From NCBI GenBank assembly GCA_963772845.1, contig CAVYYW010000021.1, positions 62,001 through 126,000 of the forward strand: a DNA stretch of 64,000 nt. Direction: 5' to 3'. This stretch comes from CAVYYW01 sp963772845 (GTDB lineage: Bacteria > Bacillota > Bacilli > Bacillales > Sporolactobacillaceae). The notes beneath the pieces are model-generated. The model did no database searches. It had not been told where the DNA came from and was given only the letters and a program-made list of their open reading frames with translations. The first letter of the stretch is position 1, and every line of letters starts with the position of its first letter. A program made the translations under genes and the position numbers. Shown here piece after piece: positions 18,627 to 27,913 of this stretch.

Positions 18627-18635
18627 TGTTATACT
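18627..18635 (+). promoter_or_regulatory. possible extended -10 promoter of tagO
   Basis: TGT-TATACT about 114 bases before the tagO start; no good -35 hexamer. Confidence 0.3.
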
Positions 18636-18748
18636 CTTAATTATGATTTAAGTCGAAGGTACTTGCTTTTTTGAAATGACAATTTGACGAATAAAACATT
18701 GAAACGAATGCAAAATAATAAGGATACCCAATGCATAGGGGTGGCAGT

Positions 18749-19810
18749 ATGATTACGATTTATCTGGCGTTTATAGTTTGCTTTATCACGTCTTTATGTT
18801 TGACCCCGTTTGTCAAAAAGACAGCATTGAAAATTGGGGCGACAGACTCACCGAATGCAAGAAAAGTACATATTGTCAGTATGCCGAGACTAGGCGGAGC
18901 GGCAATTTATGTTTCTTTTTTGGTCGGTTACTTAATTATCAGACCTGAGAGTGATTATGCCTTGCCGATTCTTGGGGGCAGCTTCATTATCGTTCTGACA
19001 GGCATATTAGACGATATTTTTTCATTATCTGCAAAAGTAAAAATGATTGCTCAAATCATGGCGGCTATTGTTATCGTCGCTGGCGGCATCAATGTCGAAT
19101 TTATTAACTTGCCTTTTGACGGCAGACTTTATCTCGGCTGGCTAAGCATTCCAATTACCATTCTGTGGATCATCGGAATTACAAATGCGATCAATCTAAT
19201 TGATGGTCTGGATGGGCTTGCGGCCGGTGTGTCATGCATCGTGCTTATGACGATTGCAGGGCTCAGTATCGTGGAAGCCAACTATCTGGTGTTTGCGATC
19301 AGCGCAATCCTGCTTGCGAGCACGCTTGGCTTTTTACCGTTTAACTTTTTCCCGGCAAAGATTTTCATGGGAGACGGCGGCGCCTATTTACTAGGCTACA
19401 TTATCTCAATTCTTTCGCTGCTCGGCTTTAAGAATGTCACAATGTTTTCATTGGTTGTTCCGGTCATTATTTTGGCCGTTCCCATCTCTGATACACTGTT
19501 TGCCATTATCCGGCGGGTGGTTAAGAAGAAGCCATTGTCCGCCCCGGATAAATCACATTTGCATCATCGGCTGTTAAGATTCGGCTTTTCGCATCGAGAG
19601 TCAGTTCTCTTGATATATGGTATGAGTGCTTTCTTTGCTTTATCAGCCATTGCCTTCTCTAAGTCCACGTTGTTCGGCGCAGTGCTCGTGATTTCATTCG
19701 TGCTGTTCGCCATTGAACTTGTTGTTGAGGTGGTCGGTCTGGTTGATGTGAATTATCGGCCGATATTGAACATGTACAAACGTCTTGTCAGCGCAAAGAA
19801 AATGCCTTAA
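18749..19810 (+). CDS. tagO: undecaprenyl-phosphate N-acetylglucosamine-1-phosphate transferase
   Basis: Membrane enzyme that starts wall polymer synthesis by moving GlcNAc-1-phosphate onto undecaprenyl phosphate. The 353-residue product has about 11 helices and the TagO/WecA/MraY motifs: the DD pair in GILDDIFSLSAKVK, NAINLIDGLDGLAAG, FMGDGGAYLLGY and SHLHHRLLRFG. ATG 18749 is chosen because GGGGTGG lies just upstream; an in-frame ATG at 18731 has none. It is a single-gene unit with its own terminator and supplies the acceptor for TagA. Confidence 0.93.
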   Translation: MITIYLAFIVCFITSLCLTPFVKKTALKIGATDSPNARKVHIVSMPRLGGAAIYVSFLVGYLIIRPESDYALPILGGSFIIVLTGILDDIFSLSAKVKMIAQIMAAIVIVAGGINVEFINLPFDGRLYLGWLSIPITILWIIGITNAINLIDGLDGLAAGVSCIVLMTIAGLSIVEANYLVFAISAILLASTLGFLPFNFFPAKIFMGDGGAYLLGYIISILSLLGFKNVTMFSLVVPVIILAVPISDTLFAIIRRVVKKKPLSAPDKSHLHHRLLRFGFSHRESVLLIYGMSAFFALSAIAFSKSTLFGAVLVISFVLFAIELVVEVVGLVDVNYRPILNMYKRLVSAKKMP

Positions 19811-19820
19811 TAATTTTAAA

Positions 19821-19856
19821 GCCCGACTTGCCAATACTGGTAAGCCGGGTTTTTTA
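19821..19856 (+). terminator. terminator after tagO
   Basis: CCCGACTTGCC / GGTAAGCCGGG stem followed by seven T residues. Confidence 0.88.
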
Positions 19857-19954
19857 TATGGTTTGCTTTTTTAATTTACAAACGCAAGCTTCCTTCAATG
19901 ATCGCGACTGGATCGCAATTTCCGCTTTTTAGACTAAACATGGTTTTTGCCACA

Positions 19955-19988
19955 ATAAAAGCCTTCCTGCTGGGCAGAAAGGCTTTCA
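19955..19988 (-). terminator. terminator of the LCP gene
   Basis: On the minus strand AAAGCCTT-CTGC-GCAG-AAGGCTTTT followed by ATT; placed six bases past the stop codon of the minus-strand gene. Confidence 0.75.
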
Positions 19989-19993
19989 CTGTT

Positions 19994-21007
19994 CTATTCA
20001 TCTGGATTATTAATGCCGAGGTGTTTGTGGAGCTCTGTTTTAAGCTTGTTCAGGTAGGCATCATCTAAATCGAAATAATAGGTGCCAGTGGACATGTCGT
20101 CCTGGCCTTTAAGCTGGTTCATATCAATACTTGAGATAGAGCCGGCGTATTGCTGCAGGCCGATCATTTGCTTGAAGGTCATATTTGTTTGAAAGTGATC
20201 CTTTAATGAGTCCAGCACATCTCCATACTTCGTAATAGAGGAGAGGGAGGCGCTTTTGTGAATCATTGCTTTGATTAAAGCCATCTGCCGGTCGCCGCGG
20301 CCGAAATCACCGCCTGCTCCAGGGGATTTCCTGTCGCGAACAAAAGCAAGAGCCTGCTCACCGTTAAGCGTCTGCTTGCCGGGTTTCAGAACAATGGCAT
20401 TTTTGTGGTCGTGGCTATCCTGGGTCACAAGGCGGACTGGTACGTTCACCTTCACCCCGTCGAGTGCATTGACGATATCCTTAAAGGCGGTAAAGTCCAC
20501 CTGAACGTAATAATCGACAGGAAGATCAAACAGGTTTTCGACCGTTGCAACGGTGAAGTCCACGCCAAGGCCGCCGCGTGCGTCTCCGTAAGCATGGGCA
20601 TGCGTGATTTTCGTCATGCCATAGTCCTTTTTGTGCGTGGGATCAATCACCTGAACCTTTGAATCCCTTGGGATGCTGACGAGCTTGACTGATTTTTTCT
20701 TTTGATTAAAGGTGGCAAGCACAAGCGCATCGGATCGCGTCGGAGTTGTATCCCCTTTACGCCGATCGACACCAATGAAAAGGATGGAAATATTGTCACT
20801 GAACGGGTCGACCATCTCGCCTCTCAGCTTGGATTTGTCGCCGCGCTGGAGTTCTTTGTGTGCAAGGTCAGTAACATGCGCCGCTTTTGTTGCGAGATAG
20901 CCGCCATAACCGATCACAGCAAGCAAAAGAACAATAACCGTACCTAGCAGTACAAAAGCGATTTTTTTCCTTTTTCTGCGTTTGCTTTTTTTATCAAACC
21001 TGCTCAT
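19994..21007 (-). CDS. tagU: LytR-CpsA-Psr (LCP) family glycopolymer transferase
   Basis: Attaches polyprenyl-diphosphate-linked wall polymers to peptidoglycan at the outer membrane face. The 337-residue product has a basic cytoplasmic start, one membrane helix (about 15-37), and an LCP domain from about 70 with ISILFIGVDRRKGDTTPTRS, VSIPRDSKVQV, GLGVDFTVATVENLFDLPVD and FVRDRKSPGAGGDFGRGDRQ, the conserved Asp/Arg groups that bind the lipid diphosphate. In B. subtilis the gene (lytR/tagU) also sits near tagO and yvyE. Whether the cargo here is teichoic acid or the pyruvylated polymer suggested by csaB is open. Confidence 0.9.
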   Translation of the reverse strand: MSRFDKKSKRRKRKKIAFVLLGTVIVLLLAVIGYGGYLATKAAHVTDLAHKELQRGDKSKLRGEMVDPFSDNISILFIGVDRRKGDTTPTRSDALVLATFNQKKKSVKLVSIPRDSKVQVIDPTHKKDYGMTKITHAHAYGDARGGLGVDFTVATVENLFDLPVDYYVQVDFTAFKDIVNALDGVKVNVPVRLVTQDSHDHKNAIVLKPGKQTLNGEQALAFVRDRKSPGAGGDFGRGDRQMALIKAMIHKSASLSSITKYGDVLDSLKDHFQTNMTFKQMIGLQQYAGSISSIDMNQLKGQDDMSTGTYYFDLDDAYLNKLKTELHKHLGINNPDE

Positions 21008-21077
21008 ATTTGTCTCCTCGAATCATGCTTTTACATTTGTTTCATTTTAGCTGAATTCTTTTCTATCCACAAGTTTC

Positions 21078-21722
21078 TCATGAGTCATATTCTTGACCAG
21101 TGGGGGTTTCCAGATATTCTTCATTCAGCGGCTCAATTTTTGCCGTGCCGCTTGATAAGTCCATCAGCCATTCTTCCAATTCATCCCGTTGATCCTCGCC
21201 CGCATATAGCAAAAGAGAAACCTTTTCTTCATACAAAATGTCTTTAATCAGAAAGCTGGATTGCCTGATTTCATTTTCAATCGTACCGAGCTGTGTATAG
21301 TCGATTGTGCAGCGAAAGACCGTGACCAAGCTTCTTTTCACAATTCCTGCATGATTAACACCTTCGCTTGCTGATTTGGAGTAAGCCCGGATCAGTCCGC
21401 CCGCACCAAGCTTAATTCCGCCGAAATAGCGGGTAACCACAATGACCGTATCCTGGAGATGCTTCTTTTTTAACACCTCAAGAATCGGAACGCCTGCTGT
21501 TCCGCTCGGTTCACCGTCATCACTCGCTTTTTGAATGCGCTGATTCTCGCCTATAGTGTAAGCGTAGCAATTATGGTTCGCTTTCCAATGCTCTTTCGTT
21601 ATTTTTTCTATGTAGTGTTTGGCATCGTCCTCAGTCTCCACTCGTTTTACAAAAGCAAGAAAACGAGATTTCTGTATATCAATTTCATGAACGGCTTCTG
21701 CTTTTACAGTGTAATAAAACAT
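21078..21722 (-). CDS. yvyE: YigZ/IMPACT-family protein YvyE
   Basis: A 214-residue cytosolic protein of the YigZ/Impact family. The N-terminal domain has IQKSRFLAFVKRVETEDDA, NCYAYTIGENQRIQKASDDG and EPSGTAGVPILEVL, then VTRYFGGIKLGAGGLIRAY; a ferredoxin-like C-terminal domain follows. The function is poorly defined; links to translation control are known for the eukaryotic relative only. ATG 21722 is favoured because GGGAG lies nine bases upstream, whereas ATG 21740 lacks a site. Divergent from degS, as in B. subtilis. Confidence 0.9.
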   Translation of the reverse strand: MFYYTVKAEAVHEIDIQKSRFLAFVKRVETEDDAKHYIEKITKEHWKANHNCYAYTIGENQRIQKASDDGEPSGTAGVPILEVLKKKHLQDTVIVVTRYFGGIKLGAGGLIRAYSKSASEGVNHAGIVKRSLVTVFRCTIDYTQLGTIENEIRQSSFLIKDILYEEKVSLLLYAGEDQRDELEEWLMDLSSGTAKIEPLNEEYLETPTGQEYDS

Positions 21723-22006
21723 ATTAGTTGAGTCTCCCATCGTCAGATCTTATTTAATCATTGTAACATGCACTATTAATTCCCAGACAAGACCCTTATA
21801 ATGAAAATAGAGAGTGAAACCATAAATTAACTGATTTTTCATAAAATAAAAGCAAAAACGGCACAGGAACAGCCAAAAAATGTTTAATAAAGGCGAAAAT
21901 TATAGATGGCAGCCTCTGTCTAGCACATTAGACCTAGTGATATATAGGTAAAATGGTACTAGAAGCCAGCGATATCTTTCGCTAAAGTAATATTGGGGGA
22001 GTTTTC

Positions 22007-23179
22007 ATGCTAACGGATCAACAGTCAGCTAAAACACTGGATGCAAACTATCTTGACGAGATCATAGGGAAAATGGTCGATACGGTCAGCGAAAGCAAGG
22101 GTCATATTTTTGAAATCGGCGAACATTCCCGCCAAGAATATGAAACGCTGTTAAATGAGCTCGAAATCATCAAGCATCAGGTGAGTGAAACGATTGACCG
22201 TTATGACAACCTTGAAGTTCAAGCAAGACAGGCCAGGGGAAAGCTTGCGGAAGTAAGCAAGCACTTCCACCGATTCAGTGAGGAGGATATTCGGCGAGCA
22301 TACGAAAGGGCGAATAATGTCCAAGTTGAAATGTCGATTATTCATGAGACAGAGAAACAGCTTCGCACCCGGCGCAATGATATTGAGCGCAGAATCCAGT
22401 CATTAAGGGAAACGAATGAAAAAGCCGACATGCTTGGCAGCCAGGTTTCAGTCGTTCTAAACTACCTGACAGGTGATCTGAAGAAGATGGGCGAGCTCAT
22501 TGAAGACGCGAAAGAAAAACAGGCGTTTGGACTTAGAATCATTGAGGCGCAGGAAGAAGAACGAAAGCGGCTGTCCCGTGAAATTCACGACGGGCCGGCT
22601 CAATTACTTGCTCATGTCCTGCTAGGCTATGAAATCGTTGAGCGGGTGCATAGAAAACAGGATCCCGACGCGACAGCAAAGGAAATTTCCAAGTTTCGCG
22701 GTGTTGTTAGAAACGCCCTCGTGGAAGTGCGGCGCATTATTTACGATCTGCGTCCAATGACCCTCGATGATCTTGGACTGGTCCCGACACTGCAGCGTTA
22801 TGTGAAACGGCTTGAAGAACAGTACCCTGACATCGTGATTGATTTCCGCCATTTAGGCGAGGAATACAGGCTTCCCTCTAAAATGGAGGTTGCACTTTTT
22901 AGACTGACGCAGGAAGCGGTTCAAAATGCATGCAAGCATGCGAAACCGGCTCTTATCCAGGTAAGTATTGAGTGCAGGAAGGATAAAATTCAACTGCTAG
23001 TTAAAGATAATGGCCACGGGTTTGACGCCAATCAAAAAAAATCAGATAAATCCTTTGGTTTGATTGGTATGAAAGAGCGGGTAGAACTGCTGGAAGGCGA
23101 TATGAAAATTACTTCAGAAATAAAAAAAGGCACACAAGTCTTTATTCAAATACCGATCCTTAAGGAGGAAGAAGCATGA
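22007..23179 (+). CDS. degS: sensor histidine kinase DegS
   Basis: Cytosolic sensor kinase that phosphorylates DegU and controls exoenzymes, competence and motility. The 390-residue product has no membrane helix; residues ~1-180 are coiled-coil sensor, then the HisKA_3 site in RLSREIHDGPAQLLAH with phospho-acceptor His194, and the ATPase domain (LTQEAVQNACKHAKP, DNGHGFD, FGLIGMKERVELLEG). It is close to B. subtilis DegS (385 residues). ATG 22007 follows GGGGGAG. The stop overlaps the degU start by four bases. Confidence 0.95.
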   Translation: MLTDQQSAKTLDANYLDEIIGKMVDTVSESKGHIFEIGEHSRQEYETLLNELEIIKHQVSETIDRYDNLEVQARQARGKLAEVSKHFHRFSEEDIRRAYERANNVQVEMSIIHETEKQLRTRRNDIERRIQSLRETNEKADMLGSQVSVVLNYLTGDLKKMGELIEDAKEKQAFGLRIIEAQEEERKRLSREIHDGPAQLLAHVLLGYEIVERVHRKQDPDATAKEISKFRGVVRNALVEVRRIIYDLRPMTLDDLGLVPTLQRYVKRLEEQYPDIVIDFRHLGEEYRLPSKMEVALFRLTQEAVQNACKHAKPALIQVSIECRKDKIQLLVKDNGHGFDANQKKSDKSFGLIGMKERVELLEGDMKITSEIKKGTQVFIQIPILKEEEA

Positions 23180-23880
23180 CGAATACCCGGCAAAAAGTGA
23201 TTAAAATAGCTTTGATTGATGATCATCGCTTATTTCGCGAAGGAGTCAAGCGGATTCTTGAGATGGAAGACGGCTTCGAGGTCGTTGCAGAAGGCGACGA
23301 CGGCACGCACGTTGAAGAGATCATTGAAAAATCGTCTCCCGACGTCGTTTTGATGGATATTAATATGCCAGGAACAAATGGGGTTGAAGCAACGCGGCGG
23401 CTCATTAAACAGAACGACAAGATGAAAGTGCTGATTCTCTCCATTCACGATGATGAAAACTATGTCACTCACGCACTGAAGTCAGGTGCTTCAGGTTATC
23501 TGCTCAAAGAAATGGACGCGGATTCGCTCGTCGAAGCGGTCAAAGTGGTATTTGAAGGCGGTGCCTACATACATCCTAAGGTCACACACAACCTCGTCAA
23601 AGAATACCGCCGTCTCGCAACGAACGGAAACAGCCAGGTCCCATCCGGATTCCGTGATGTGGAATATCGTAAACCGCTTCATATCTTGACGCGGCGCGAA
23701 TGTGAAGTGCTGCAGTTAATGACAGATGGCCGCAATAACCGATCGATTGGCGAAGCGCTTTATATCAGTGAGAAAACGGTTAAAAACCACGTGAGTAACA
23801 TCTTGCAGAAAATGAACGTGGACGACCGGACACAAGCAGTCGTCGAAGCGATCAAAAACGGCTGGGTACGGGTCGGCTGA
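23176..23880 (+). CDS. degU: response regulator DegU
   Basis: NarL-type DNA-binding response regulator. The 234-residue product has a receiver domain with IALIDDHRLFREGV and phospho-acceptor Asp61 (DVVLMDINMPG), Lys in LKEMD, and a LuxR-type helix-turn-helix (LTRRECEVLQLM ... ISEKTVKNHVSNILQKM) at the C-terminus. Slightly longer at the N-terminus than the B. subtilis protein. Coupled to degS by overlap and closed by a strong terminator. Confidence 0.95.
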   Translation: MTNTRQKVIKIALIDDHRLFREGVKRILEMEDGFEVVAEGDDGTHVEEIIEKSSPDVVLMDINMPGTNGVEATRRLIKQNDKMKVLILSIHDDENYVTHALKSGASGYLLKEMDADSLVEAVKVVFEGGAYIHPKVTHNLVKEYRRLATNGNSQVPSGFRDVEYRKPLHILTRRECEVLQLMTDGRNNRSIGEALYISEKTVKNHVSNILQKMNVDDRTQAVVEAIKNGWVRVG

Positions 23881-23907
23881 TTAACTCAGCCGATCACGTT
23901 TCTTCCT

Positions 23908-23937
23908 CCTCTCTGGAATTCTCCAGAGAGGTTTTTT
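23908..23937 (+). terminator. terminator after degU
   Basis: Perfect CCTCTCTGGA / TCCAGAGAGG stem with a four-base loop and six T residues. Confidence 0.92.
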
Positions 23938-24039
23938 CTTTTTATAGACATTGATGAAGAGCCGGAAGAACGGAAGGGTCACAGGAAAAATTAGAGGAGT
24001 GGCATACAAATCACCGAAGTGGCAGACAAGCCACCGCCT

Positions 24040-24177
24040 GTTGATTTTCGCTCTAGGCTGCTCGCTTTCCGCGGGCACGGCCTCAGCTAACTTTGGCATG
24101 GATCTTTTATGCGCCAAAGTGGATCTTCGGACGCGTGCTATTCCCGTCGGAGTCTCGCACCTTTCGCTTCAATCAAC
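24040..24177 (+). repeat. 138-bp-family element, copy 4
   Basis: GTTGATTTTCGCTCTAGGC at one end and CGCTTCAATCAAC at the other; central AACTTTGGC / GCCAAAGT hairpin. Just upstream (23998-24035) is a short GTGGC-CAAA pair like those in the 300-bp repeat. Downstream bases GATGCCATTTAGAAGTCATT continue the shared right flank. Confidence 0.85.
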
Positions 24178-24325
24178 GTATTTGATGCCATTTAGAAGTC
24201 ATTTAGTCATCCTGTTTAGTTACACCTGGGGAATAACAGACAACCGAGCAAATAGTAGACTTTATCAGTGGCATCATTAGTGATCCAAACGTAGGTATTT
24301 CCGCTTTCAAGTATGAAACGGACCC

Positions 24326-25350
24326 AATCAGCTTTTTTATGAAAAATCCTAAAATGTGATGATTTTTCAATCGTATTTGAAATTATTAAAATGCAGCGAA
24401 AGTGGAAACGGTGCAGCTGGGCGCACCGCTCATTTTAGATTTTATTAAGCCTCCAGGACAAGCCAGTAAACTTATTTATGTAAAAAATCCTATGATTTGG
24501 GAAGTGGCAAGTAAATCTCAGAAGTGGACAGCAAACCATCGAAAGTGGACAAATAAATCATCGAAAGTGGCAGTCAAACCCGGAAAGTGGTCAACAGAAT
24601 GCCGTTGGGAACGGTCCCACCCCATTTCGAAGCAACGTCCAGACCGATTCGGAAGCTGATTTGGCTTAAATTCTTAATCAAATCAGCTTTTTTCATGAAA
24701 AATCCTAAAATATGATGATTTTTCACACCTTTTTAGAATTTATTAAAATGCAGATGGAAACGGTGCGTCAGAGCGCACCGCACCTTATGGATTTAATTGA
24801 GCTTGCCAGGCATAAAAATTGGGAAGTGGACAGTAAATCAGTGAAAGTGGACAGTAAATCATCGAAAGTGGCAGTCAAACCCGGAAAGTGGTCAACAGAA
24901 TGCCGTTGGGAACGGTTCTATTCTTTCTTTAAGAACGGATCAGATCAAATCAGAAGCTGATTTATCGTCAATCCTCTAAAAATCAGCTGTATTTCATGAA
25001 AAATCGTGATTTTTCACACCTTTTTAGAATTTATTAAAATGCAGATGAAACGGTGCAGTCAGAGCGCACCGCTCACTTATGGATTTAATTGAGCTCTGCC
25101 AGGACATATTAAAAACTTGTTTGGAAGTGGCAAACAAATCTATGAAAGTGGACAGCAAACCATCGAAAGTGGCAAGTAAAACTCAGAAGTGGACAATAAC
25201 GTTAAAATGGGAACGGTCCCACGCCCTCCTGAAGCACTTTTTAGACCAATTCGGAAGCTGATTTGGCATGATTCATTAACAAATCAGCTGTATTTCATGA
25301 AAAATCCAATAAAACAAAGATTTTTCATTCATTATTTCACTTTTTTATTA
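24326..25350 (+). repeat. tandem ~300-bp repeat with GTGG iteron-like arrays
   Basis: Units begin with AATCAGC at 24326, 24681, 24981 and 25282 (the last partial), so periods are 355, 300 and 301 bases. Each unit has, in order, AATCAGC-(C)ATGAAAAATCC with a following GATTTTTCA, a GGTGCGTCAGAGCGCACC-type hairpin, three to five GTGGmCA-NNN-AAA motifs every 20-22 bases, a GGGAACGGTCCC-type palindrome, and AATTCGGAAGCTGATTTG. A single inverted copy lies at 3240-3520. It occupies the gap between degU and degV; I see no gene in it. Confidence 0.88.
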
Positions 25351-25548
25351 AAATGGAGGTCCCGCGGGTGCGGATCATTTATTTATTCAGGGAAAAAGGA
25401 TTTTCACCAGAGTTCCACGAAAATAGTAATACATAAAAAAGGATGAAAGAAACGAAGGTTTTGTGTATGATAAAAGTCACTGTTCAGAATTAACTGGCCC
25501 GTGTCATAACAGGGCATAAATTATCAGAGTACGAGAAAGGACTATGCA

Positions 25549-26406
25549 ATGTCTAAAGTAGCGATTATCACAGATACAACCGCCTACATTCCGGAGCCGG
25601 AGCGAAAAAAGCATGATATTCATGCGGTTGCGCTCCAGGTCATGTTCGGCGAGGAGACCTACAAAGAAGAACTGGAGCTCGATCATCACGCGTTCTTTGA
25701 TAAGATCCGGGAGGAGGAGAAACTGCCGACCACTTCTCAGCCACCGATCGGCGACTTTCTTGATCTTTATCAACAGCTGGCTGAGACTCATGACGAAGCG
25801 ATTGTTATTACGCTTTCAAGCGCCATCAGCGGAACGTTTCAAACGGCTAAAGCAGCGGCGGGTATGACCGATAACCTGACTGTTCATGTGTTTGATTCCG
25901 AAATCAGCTGTGCAGCTCAAGGCTATTATGTATACGAAGCGGCAGAAATGGCGAACGCTGGCCATTCCGCACAAGAAATTCTTGCGCATCTGGAGAAAAT
26001 GAAAGCAACAGATATGGTTGCATACTTTATGGTTGACGATCTGAATCATCTTCACAGAGGTGGTCGTCTGTCGAGTGCTCAGGCATTCTTTGGTTCGCTT
26101 ATGAAAATTAAGCCCATCTTAAAATTTAGCGATCAGCGAATCAATCCTTTTGAAAAAATCAGAACGAAGAAAAAAGGGCTGCAGCGCTTGAAAGAATTGT
26201 TTGCCGAGAAGGCTGGAAACGGTAAGAAAACAAAAGTGTTTGTCATTCATGCGAACCGTCCGGATGAAGCAGAAACGCTGAAGCAGGAGCTTCAGGCAGA
26301 GCATGCTAACGCGACGATCGAAGTGGTTTACTTTGGCGCCGTCATCGGGACCCATGTCGGTGAAGGCACACTTGGCATCGGCTGGTACCAGCCTTATGAT
26401 GCGTAA
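25549..26406 (+). CDS. degV: DegV-family fatty-acid-binding protein
   Basis: DegV (FakB-like) proteins bind a fatty acid and present it to a FakA kinase. The 285-residue product starts VAIITDTTAYIPEPERKKH and has TTSQPPIGDFLDLYQQL, AIVITLSSAISGTFQTAK, MVDDLNHLHRGGRLSSAQAF and the C-terminal GTHVGEGTLGIGW, all family blocks. ATG 25549 follows GAAAGGA. In B. subtilis the degV gene is also between degU and comFA. The fatty acid ligand is inferred from the family. Confidence 0.92.
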   Translation: MSKVAIITDTTAYIPEPERKKHDIHAVALQVMFGEETYKEELELDHHAFFDKIREEEKLPTTSQPPIGDFLDLYQQLAETHDEAIVITLSSAISGTFQTAKAAAGMTDNLTVHVFDSEISCAAQGYYVYEAAEMANAGHSAQEILAHLEKMKATDMVAYFMVDDLNHLHRGGRLSSAQAFFGSLMKIKPILKFSDQRINPFEKIRTKKKGLQRLKELFAEKAGNGKKTKVFVIHANRPDEAETLKQELQAEHANATIEVVYFGAVIGTHVGEGTLGIGWYQPYDA

Positions 26407-26500
26407 CACCAGTTATTAAAAGGAGCGGACACCCGCTCCTTCTCCCCCATGCAAAACCCCCTTCCTTTTTTAAATCCAAGTGATAAGGAGCAACAACTAC

Positions 26501-27913
26501 ATGACAATGAGAAGCCTTCCATTACGGGATGTGCAATTAGAAGCTCGGGCAGATTTTGTCCAGGTTCAGAAGCTGATGTCTGGAAGGGAGGTGAGAGAAG
26601 AAGAGTGGCCTTTTTCCTTGGAGCTCCTTCATTTTTATATCGAAAATGGCATGATCGAAAAGGTTCCAGGGCTTGCTCTTTTTAATGGGAAAAACCATTG
26701 TGCACGATGCGGCAATAAAGATCGGGAGTTATTCAGCGCCTATTCTTGCGCCCGCTGCGGGAAGAGATGCGCTTACTGCCGGACGTGTCTGATGATGGGT
26801 GTCGTAAAGGGCTGCACAAATCTGCTCAGATGGACGGGATCCGCTCAGGCTATGCCGCCAGTGAATGCCGAATGCGCATGGGCCGGACACCTTACAGCGC
26901 ATCAACAGAATGCTGCCGACTTTGTCACGTCCTGCTTTAATAATCAAGAAGACGGGTTGATCTGGGCGGTGTGCGGGGCAGGGAAGACGGAGATTTTATT
27001 TCAAGGGATTGAATCTCTGATTAAGGAAGGCAAGAGGGTTGCTTTGGCCACACCTAGGAAAGATGTCGTTCTTGAACTGCTTCCCCGATTTGAAAGAGCT
27101 TTTCCTGGGCTTTCGATCTGCGCGCAATACGGCGACGGTCCCGACTATGATCCCCATGCACCTCTTGTCATCACCACCACGCATCAGCTCCTCAGGTTTT
27201 ACCAGACGTTCGACGCCATGATTATTGATGAAGTCGATGCTTTCCCATTCAGTCACGACAAAATGCTGTCGTTTTGCGTAAGCAAGGCGTTAAAACCTCT
27301 CGCGCCAACCCTTTATTTAACAGCCACTCCCGATAAGAAATTAAAACGGCGCTTTCTGGCCAGCCAATTAAAAGGGGTCAAAATTCCCATCCGCTACCAT
27401 GGCTATGCGCTTCCCGTGCCAACATTAAGATGGATTGGAACGTGGAAAGCGATCAACCGGAAAAAGAAACTCCCTGCAGCCTTCTCTAAATGGGTCACCG
27501 AGAGAGCCGCACTGGGTCATTCTCTCTTTGTGTTTGTGCCAAGTGTGGCAATGCTCGAACCGCTTCGTGATTTGGTAAAAAGAGAAACTCATTTAGACGC
27601 TGAAACCGTTCATGCACAAGATCCGGAGAGATTGGAAAAAGTGAAACGGTTCCGGAAAGGGGAAGTTACCATTCTTTTGACCACCACCATTCTTGAAAGG
27701 GGCATCACGATTTCCAAGGCCGATGTGGCGGTATTCGGTGCCGATGATCGGGTATTTGATGAGCGGGCGCTTGTCCAAATGGCGGGAAGAGCAGGGCGTG
27801 ATGCGAGCGCACCCACTGGGGATGTGGTGTTCTTTCATTACGGACGTACCGAAGAAATGAACAGAGCGGTCCGCCATATCCGGAACATGAACAGGGAAGG
27901 AGGCTTTAAATAA
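26501..27913 (+). CDS. comFA: competence helicase ComFA
   Basis: DNA-dependent ATPase that helps pull single-stranded DNA through the membrane during transformation. About 470 residues: a four-Cys zinc finger near 67-86 (CARC ... CARC) plus further Cys, a DEAD-type core with CGAGKTE (Walker A), IIDEVDAF (Walker B) and YLTATP, and a C-terminal helicase domain with LTTTILERGITI and QMAGRAGRD. ATG 26501 lies ten bases after AAGGAG; an upstream GTG 26480 is inside the ribosome site region. The stop overlaps the comFC start by one base. comFB, present between them in B. subtilis, is absent. Confidence 0.93.
   Translation: MTMRSLPLRDVQLEARADFVQVQKLMSGREVREEEWPFSLELLHFYIENGMIEKVPGLALFNGKNHCARCGNKDRELFSAYSCARCGKRCAYCRTCLMMGVVKGCTNLLRWTGSAQAMPPVNAECAWAGHLTAHQQNAADFVTSCFNNQEDGLIWAVCGAGKTEILFQGIESLIKEGKRVALATPRKDVVLELLPRFERAFPGLSICAQYGDGPDYDPHAPLVITTTHQLLRFYQTFDAMIIDEVDAFPFSHDKMLSFCVSKALKPLAPTLYLTATPDKKLKRRFLASQLKGVKIPIRYHGYALPVPTLRWIGTWKAINRKKKLPAAFSKWVTERAALGHSLFVFVPSVAMLEPLRDLVKRETHLDAETVHAQDPERLEKVKRFRKGEVTILLTTTILERGITISKADVAVFGADDRVFDERALVQMAGRAGRDASAPTGDVVFFHYGRTEEMNRAVRHIRNMNREGGFK

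Noticed and set aside
24480..25210. GTGG motif arrays as CRISPR repeats
   Set aside because: Motif spacing is only 20-22 bases, intervals are themselves similar, and the arrays are parts of a larger 300-bp repeat.
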